Part shown: piece by piece, positions 58,955-64,000 of the stretch | Layout: every line of letters begins with the position of its first letter | Numbering within the stretch: the stretch's first letter is position 1 | Assembly: GCF_030019515.1 (NCBI RefSeq) | Contig: NZ_JASEEQ010000010.1 | Coordinates: 1 to 64,000 of the forward strand | Length of the DNA: 64,000 bases | Direction of reading: 5' to 3' | Source of the DNA: Nocardioides sp. | GTDB taxonomy: Bacteria; Actinomycetota; Actinomycetes; Propionibacteriales; Nocardioidaceae | Translations under genes and position numbers: made by a program | Notes under the pieces: generated by a model | What the model saw: the letters and a program-made list of their open reading frames with translations, nothing else | Databases searched by the model: none | What the model was told of the DNA's origin: nothing

Positions 58955-60291
58955 GCGTGGATCATCTCCTCTGCTACCGATGCATCGGCGTGGTCTCCCA
59001 AGAGGCGGCCGGAGAAAGCGGCAGTAAGCAGGGAACGGCGGAGTGCCTTCCCACGGTTGCGTGACTCGGTGATAGCGGATGCCAACCTGTCGTAGGACGC
59101 CAACTGGTCGTGAAGCGAGACCACAACCCGCTGGGCCTCTCCGTCAGCGGGAACGATCACAGGCATCTTGCGGATCATGCTCAGGCTGATCGAAGCCAAG
59201 TTGACGCTCTGCTTGCCGTTCCGCTCGGCCCACCGACCACCGAAGATGTTGGTGGTCCACGAGAGGAAGTAGGGGTCAAGTCGCGGCTCGTTCAGGCGTG
59301 CACGGAACACGTGGTTCTGGTGGATGCAGTCGTCAATCTGTCCTTCCCACACCCATCCGCGTGCGAGTTTGTCCCGGTCGCCGCCCTCGTTCAGCAGGAC
59401 GTCACCCTCCTCCAGCCGGAGTGCCTTTGCCTTGGCGGGGTCAACGCGTATGTGGGTCACGGTGTCGAGGTTCAGATGTCCGCGCTGGACGTTGGCCACG
59501 CGCAAGTAGGGAACCTCAACGAATGATGGATCGTCTTGCTTCTTCGAGTCCTTCGTGACCCCACCGACCACTTCTGCAACGTCGCCAAGGCGTGCCCATG
59601 ACCAGCCGACCGGCATAGAAGGCAGGCCGCCGTCAGCGGTGCCTACGTCGGCGAGCGCGGCATCCACACGATCTGGCACGTCGGTCGCCGTGAGGGCGTG
59701 AATGATCGTTTGCTCACGAAGGCTGTTCAGTTTGGCCAGCGACAGGGCCAAGCCCTTGTCGGCGGCGTCAAGGCGGGAGAGGCGGTCTTCGAGGAGGTCC
59801 ACGATGCGGCGCTGTTCATTGAGGTGGGGGACAGGGACGGTCAGATTCGCGAGGTTCTTCCGGGAGATGCGCTTCCGCGTGGTCCCCGACTGCAGGGCGA
59901 GTACGGAGGAGTGGAATTGCGGCGAGTTGATAGCCCACATGACATAGCTAGGATCTACGTCCGGACGTGAGAGGCGGAGGATGGCGACGTCAACTGCTGT
60001 GACTGCCTTGCCGATCGTGACTGGTGCGAGGCAAGCCCTACCGATCGGATCGGGCATCCGGGCGATGAGGATGTCGTTGGGATGTAGGAAAGTGCAGCCC
60101 AACGATGCAGCCTGATCTGGTCGCATCCAGCGGTTGGACCGGTTTCTGAACTCGCCCACTCCGACGTCCGCTAGTTGTGTAAGACGGATGGATCCCGCGG
60201 GGTCTTGGTCTTTCGACTCGACCCAATCGCCATCCGTGAACCGGCCACCGTCTGCGAGTTCGCCTAGCGTCATCTCGGGTGCCCAGGTCAC
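58951..60291 (-). CDS. hsdS: Type I restriction-modification specificity subunit
   Basis: A 446-aa HsdS. The GTG at 60,291 overlaps hsdR (GTGA); an ATG six codons later is also possible. It shows two target-recognition domains separated by conserved helices: first NLTVPVPHLNEQRRIVDLLE with LSRLDAADKGLALSLAKLNS, second LSMIRKMPVIVPADGEAQRV with RGKALRRSLLTAAFSGRLLG. It sets the bipartite recognition site for methylation and cleavage. The recognised site cannot be read from sequence. Confidence 0.95.
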   Translation of the reverse strand: MTWAPEMTLGELADGGRFTDGDWVESKDQDPAGSIRLTQLADVGVGEFRNRSNRWMRPDQAASLGCTFLHPNDILIARMPDPIGRACLAPVTIGKAVTAVDVAILRLSRPDVDPSYVMWAINSPQFHSSVLALQSGTTRKRISRKNLANLTVPVPHLNEQRRIVDLLEDRLSRLDAADKGLALSLAKLNSLREQTIIHALTATDVPDRVDAALADVGTADGGLPSMPVGWSWARLGDVAEVVGGVTKDSKKQDDPSFVEVPYLRVANVQRGHLNLDTVTHIRVDPAKAKALRLEEGDVLLNEGGDRDKLARGWVWEGQIDDCIHQNHVFRARLNEPRLDPYFLSWTTNIFGGRWAERNGKQSVNLASISLSMIRKMPVIVPADGEAQRVVVSLHDQLASYDRLASAITESRNRGKALRRSLLTAAFSGRLLGDHADASVAEEMIHA

Positions 60292-63050
60292 GCGGTGAGC
60301 TCCGAGTTGAGTTCGTCGATGAGGCCGGCGGCGCGGTCGCCGAGGTCGCGCAGGGCGCCGTCGGTGCCGCCGCGTTCGGTGAAGGGGGCGTCGTCGAGGT
60401 CGGCGGCGTTGATGCCGGCGGAGGAGGCGATGACGGAGACCATGCGGTCGAGCCACCATCCTTCGGTTTCGGTGAACGTGACGCCGGCTTGTTGCTGCTG
60501 GGCGAGCCAGGCGGCGTACCTCTCGCGGACGAGCTCGGCGTAGGGGAGGAGTTCGTCGTCGGTGCCGACGGTATAGCGGACCAGGGACACCAGGTCGGTC
60601 AGGGTGTGGGCCGGGCTGCGTCGGACGTTCGGCGCCTCGATGGCGACGTAGGCGTCCCAGATGAGGTCGGGGGTCCAGTTGTACGGCGGCCGGGCGATGC
60701 GGTCGGCGAGCTCCTGGATGTCGTGGAAGGACACCCGGTGCCCCACCTTCGGGTCGCGGGCCTCGGCGAGGAGCTGGATGGCGGTGATCTCCGCGCGGTG
60801 TTCGTCGAGGTAGGCGCGCCAGGACTCCACGACGCTCTTGGCACGGCTGGTGTCGACGACGCCGTGGGCATCGATCAGGGTGTCGCGGCTGACCTCGTCG
60901 ATGGTGCGGTCGTGGGTGGCACGGAGCTCGAGGATGCGGTTGCGCAGGTCGGGGTTGGCCGCGATCGGCTCGACGGCTGCGTCGAGCAGGGCCTGTACAT
61001 CGCCACCCGCCTTTACGTGCGTGGCCTGGGTCTCGGGGTCGACGGCGTCCACCAGCGCCCGAATGACCTCGCGGACGGGCCGACCGGCCACGGTGTCGAG
61101 CTCCGTGCGTTCGGGGTCGGTGAGCTCGAGCTCGAGCTTGGCCAGCCGGGACGCGAGGGTGGCGGTCTCGTCCTCGCTGAGGGTGAGGGCGGCCGCCTTG
61201 TCGAGCAGCTTCTTCAGTGACACCGACCTGTCCCGGTTGAGCGGTGGCTCGACGAAGTCGTGCTCGGTGACGCCGACCGCGTCCACGATCACGAACCGGG
61301 TCTTCGCCGTCGCGTCGGGCGTGACCGCCTGGAAGTCCGCGGGAGGGATGGTGCGGGCGCCGCGGCCCTTCATCTGCTCGAAGTACTGCGCCGAGCGCAC
61401 GTCGCGCATGAAGAAGACGCACTCCAGGGGTTTCACGTCGGTGCCGGTGGCGATCATGTCGACGGTGACCGCGATCCGCAGCGTCGGGCTGGTACGGAAC
61501 GCCTGAAGCTGGGCCTTGGGGTCGCGGGCGTTGTAGGTGATCTTGGCGGCGAAGTCGTTGCCCTTGCCGAACACCTCGCGCACGCATGTGACGATCTCCT
61601 CGGCGTGGTTGTCGTCCTTGGCGAAGATCAGCGTCTTCGGCACCGTGGAGCGGCCGGGGAAGATCTCGGTGAACAACCGCTCGCGGAAGGTCTCCAGCAC
61701 CGTGCGGATCTGCGACTTGCTCGTGACCGCGCGGTCGAGCTGGCCCGGCGTGTACTCCAGGTCCTCGTCCAGTGCCTCCAGCCGCTCGGCGCGGGTACGG
61801 CGGTCGACCTTCGGCACGATCGTCCCGGCCTCGATCACCGAGCCCTGCTCGCTGATCTCGGTGCGGATCCGGTAGAGGTCGAAGTCGACGTTCACGTTGT
61901 CGACGACCGACTGCGGGTAGGTGTACTCGGAGACGAGGTTCTGTTCGAAGAACCCGAACGTCTGCTTCCCGGGGGTCGCGGTCAGGCCGATGACGTGGGC
62001 GTCGAAGTAGTCCAGCACCCCGCGCCACACGCCGTAGATGGAGCGGTGCGCCTCGTCGACGATCACCAAATCGAAGGTCTCTGGTGGCAGATCGGGGTTG
62101 TAGGAGACGGTCACCGGGGCGTCGGGGACGAAGCCGTCCAGCCCCGGATCGTCCTCGCCACTGACCTCCGCACCCTGCAGTGCCTTGAACACCCGCTGGA
62201 TCGTCGAGATCACCACGTTGGAGGAGCCGAGCATCCCGGCGCTGCTGAGCTTGTCGACGTTGTAGATCTCGGTGAACCGGCGGCCGTCGTCGGGGGCGCG
62301 GTAGTTCTGGAACTCCGCCAGCGTCTGGTCGGCCAGGTTGTTGCGGTCGACCAGGAACAGGACCCGGTTGAACCCACCGTGCTTGAGCAGGCGGTAGGAC
62401 TGCGTGACGGCGGTGTAGGTCTTGCCGGCGCCGGTCGCCATCTGGACCAGGCTGCGCTTGAACCGCTGCTCGGCCAGGCTCCGCTCGACACCATGGATCG
62501 CCTCGATCTGGGCCGGGCGCAGGGGAGTGGTGTCCAACTGGGGCAGTGCGCGCACCTTGCCGCGCCAGGTCGGTTCCTGGGGACTGGCTTCGGCGTCGCG
62601 CAGGATGCGGGCGAAGGTCGAGGGCTTGGGGAAGGCGAAGAGCCTGCGTGCTCGCGGCTCGGGGTCGTAGCCACAGGTGTAGTGGATCTCCGTGCCCGAC
62701 GCCTCGAACACGAACGGCAGCCGGCCATCGACCGTGAGTGCCTTGAGGCGTACGTCGGCGGGGAGCCCTTCGGCGTACATCGCCGACTGCCACTCGACGC
62801 CTGACAACGGAGTCCCTTCGGGCTTGGCCTCGATGACGCCGACGGCCGACTTGTCGACGTACAACAGGTAATCAGCGCGACCGTGACCCGCAGCCATGGT
62901 CGACTCGCGTACGGCGACGCCCTGGGCGGCGAACAGGTTCAGGTTCTTCTTGTCCTGCACTACCCAGCCGGCGGCGACGAGCTGCTTGTCGATGAGCACC
63001 CGGGCACGCTGCTCCGCCGCAAGGCGCAGTTCGTCGTCCCCGTTGGTCAT
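60288..63050 (-). CDS. hsdR: Type I restriction endonuclease subunit
   Basis: A 920-aa HsdR. A PD-(D/E)xK-type nuclease region near residues 55-80 reads GRADYLLYVDKSAVGVIEAK. The SF2 motor has Walker A QMATGAGKTYTAVTQSYRLL near 206, DEAH in LVIVDEAHRSIYGVWRG near 331, and motif VI-like EQMKGRGARTIPP. It translocates and cuts unmodified DNA. It is the first gene of the operon; its upstream region faces the divergent gene at 63,164. Confidence 0.96.
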   Translation of the reverse strand: MTNGDDELRLAAEQRARVLIDKQLVAAGWVVQDKKNLNLFAAQGVAVRESTMAAGHGRADYLLYVDKSAVGVIEAKPEGTPLSGVEWQSAMYAEGLPADVRLKALTVDGRLPFVFEASGTEIHYTCGYDPEPRARRLFAFPKPSTFARILRDAEASPQEPTWRGKVRALPQLDTTPLRPAQIEAIHGVERSLAEQRFKRSLVQMATGAGKTYTAVTQSYRLLKHGGFNRVLFLVDRNNLADQTLAEFQNYRAPDDGRRFTEIYNVDKLSSAGMLGSSNVVISTIQRVFKALQGAEVSGEDDPGLDGFVPDAPVTVSYNPDLPPETFDLVIVDEAHRSIYGVWRGVLDYFDAHVIGLTATPGKQTFGFFEQNLVSEYTYPQSVVDNVNVDFDLYRIRTEISEQGSVIEAGTIVPKVDRRTRAERLEALDEDLEYTPGQLDRAVTSKSQIRTVLETFRERLFTEIFPGRSTVPKTLIFAKDDNHAEEIVTCVREVFGKGNDFAAKITYNARDPKAQLQAFRTSPTLRIAVTVDMIATGTDVKPLECVFFMRDVRSAQYFEQMKGRGARTIPPADFQAVTPDATAKTRFVIVDAVGVTEHDFVEPPLNRDRSVSLKKLLDKAAALTLSEDETATLASRLAKLELELTDPERTELDTVAGRPVREVIRALVDAVDPETQATHVKAGGDVQALLDAAVEPIAANPDLRNRILELRATHDRTIDEVSRDTLIDAHGVVDTSRAKSVVESWRAYLDEHRAEITAIQLLAEARDPKVGHRVSFHDIQELADRIARPPYNWTPDLIWDAYVAIEAPNVRRSPAHTLTDLVSLVRYTVGTDDELLPYAELVRERYAAWLAQQQQAGVTFTETEGWWLDRMVSVIASSAGINAADLDDAPFTERGGTDGALRDLGDRAAGLIDELNSELTA

Positions 63051-63163
63051 AACGGGGCAAGGCTAACCGCCAACAACGGGACAGGCAGGGCTTCTGTGGC
63101 CACTTGCGGGCAGATCGCGGCCCGCGGTCCCTGGTGTCGGCGGCTGCTGCGAGAGTCTGCGTC

Positions 63164-63670
63164 ATGGTGTCGAACGACGAGAGTTGGATAGAACCGTCTC
63201 AAGCCGAGGGCGTCCGCCGCGATGCGATAGCGCTCGCCAAGTTTGCTGTCACGTCTCCGGACCTCCGAGACGTCACGCGTAAAGAAGTGCTCAGCAAGTA
63301 CGTCCTGATCCTCCTCACGCACGGGACTTCGAACGGCAAATACGGCACCCGCTATCGCTCGGCGGATGCCTTGGGCGTGACGGACCCAGCGCTGCTAGAG
63401 CATGAGCACGTCTACCCACGCAAGTGGCTGATAGAGCAGATGCTCGCCGAGCCCAGTGCGGTCGAGATGGTCCTGACTCACTGTGCCCTGGCCTGCACGG
63501 TGACCGAGGCCGAGCACCGCAGGCTCGCCGCCGCTGAGCGGGCCAACCCCGGACTGACTGGCTGGGAGCGGTACCACGCGGCAGGTGTTGCGGTCACTGA
63601 CCTGGCGACCGGCGAAGTGGTCCCGCAATCGGTGGGCCGTCGACCGGTGTTGCCCCATGAGCAACCGTGA
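63164..63670 (+). CDS. Small HNH-like protein next to the R-M operon
   Basis: A 168-aa protein divergent from hsdR. It contains TRKEVLSKYVLILLTHGTSN, then LEHEHVYPRKWLIEQMLAEP and CALACTVTEAEHRRLAAAER. The EHVYPRK and C-x-x-T-x-x-EH spacing recalls HNH-type small nucleases or their inactive relatives near defence genes. I see no complete HNH motif. A defence accessory or regulator is possible. Confidence 0.6.
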   Translation: MVSNDESWIEPSQAEGVRRDAIALAKFAVTSPDLRDVTRKEVLSKYVLILLTHGTSNGKYGTRYRSADALGVTDPALLEHEHVYPRKWLIEQMLAEPSAVEMVLTHCALACTVTEAEHRRLAAAERANPGLTGWERYHAAGVAVTDLATGEVVPQSVGRRPVLPHEQP

Positions 63671-63863
63671 AGACCACGCCTGTACGTGCCCGGCGCGCGA
63701 ATTGGGCGGCCAAAAAGATTCCTGCAGGTGGGGAACTAGCCTCCTGAGCTGTGGGTTGAAGTGGGCGATAATCGGTCTGAGGCCACCGGTTGTAGCGGTG
63801 GCCACTCGCATCGACTCGCTGGCCATTAGGGGTAGGACCAACCCCGACAGGCAGGAGCCGACC
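63671..63863. other. Intergenic region before the excisionase gene
   Basis: About 190 bases. It holds a perfect 8-bp inverted repeat (GGCCACCG at 63,781 and CGGTGGCC at 63,796, seven-base loop) and a smaller GGGGT/ACCCC repeat near 63,830. They lie upstream of the HTH gene and could be its binding sites, attachment-related sites or a terminator. No tRNA is visible. Confidence 0.45.
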
Positions 63864-64000
63864 ATGACCGAGACCCTCCACACTGACGTTCCCCTCCGCG
63901 CCCAGCTCATGACGATCGAGGAGGTCGCCGAGCTGCTCCGGATGCCCGTCGCGACACTGCGCTACTGGCGCGTGCTCGACAGCGGGCCGTGCGGCTTCAT
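63864..64000 (+). CDS. Excisionase/HTH-domain protein, partial
   Basis: An ATG with AGGAG eight bases upstream opens a frame reading MTETLHTDVPLRAQLMTIEE, then VAELLRMPVATLRYWRVLDS and GPCGF at the edge. The MTIEEVAELL-x-TLRYWR pattern is the MerR-like HTH of excisionases and small regulators that sit beside integrase genes in actinobacterial mobile elements. The C-terminus is missing. It suggests an integrase just outside the window. Confidence 0.8.
   Translation, partial: MTETLHTDVPLRAQLMTIEEVAELLRMPVATLRYWRVLDSGPCGF

Noticed and set aside
1..64000. CRISPR arrays, tRNA and rRNA genes, full insertion sequences
   Set aside because: I looked for regular repeat-spacer patterns, cloverleaf ends and transposase motifs and saw none that I could support.

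Overview
The window is very GC-rich DNA with many GTG starts and tightly overlapping (ATGA/GTGA/TGATG) genes. It uses the aerobic cobalamin route, carries cobalamin riboswitches, a SARP regulator and an ECF42-type sigma factor. Together this points to a high-GC actinobacterium, probably Nocardioides or a close relative (inference from gene content, not a search).

Region 1 (1-20,687, minus strand) is an extracellular contractile injection system (eCIS), a phage-tail-like particle. In transcription order it encodes a SARP regulator, a small unknown protein, a DUF4255 terminator-type protein, an unknown 196-aa protein, the sheath, two tube proteins, a DUF5908 protein, a LysM hub protein, a VgrG-like spike, a PAAR tip, a gp25 protein, two baseplate J-like proteins, a gpI-like protein, an unknown 708-aa coiled-coil protein, a tape-measure protein, an AAA+ ATPase, and a protein that runs off the left edge. 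Nearly all junctions overlap. A phased GTGAC repeat array between the SARP gene and the operon is a candidate SARP operator.

Region 2 (21,234-24,487) holds a flavin reductase, an NCS1 nucleobase permease, a divergent FCD-type GntR regulator with palindromic sites, and a broken hutD-like fragment that ends at the edge of region 3.

Region 3 (24,487-45,425) is a nearly complete late aerobic cobalamin pathway: cobG (C-terminally short), cobH, cobIJ, cobM, cobL, a ChlI/ChlD-type chelatase subunit, cobO, a cobB-cobC fusion, cobT, cbiB, a CbiX-like/ferredoxin fusion, cobalt transporter cbtBA, cobK, cobQ, cobF and cobN. Four separate cobalamin riboswitches head its transcription units. I do not see cobA, cobU/P or cobS/V genes here.

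Region 4 (45,546-54,208) has a YCII (DGPF)/ECF42 sigma pair with a matching promoter, a Cys-rich copper-binding protein, and a PucR regulator next to a GNAT-like protein, an N-acylamino-acid racemase-type enolase and an amino-acid ABC transporter. The transporter operon ends in an open frame that is cut off.

Region 5 (54,209-64,000) looks like an integrated element. It contains a truncated MobF/TrwC relaxase, a polypurine tract, a type I restriction-modification operon (hsdR-hsdS-DUF262/RAMA protein-98 aa-hsdM), an HNH-like small protein, and the start of an excisionase-type HTH gene that runs off the right edge.
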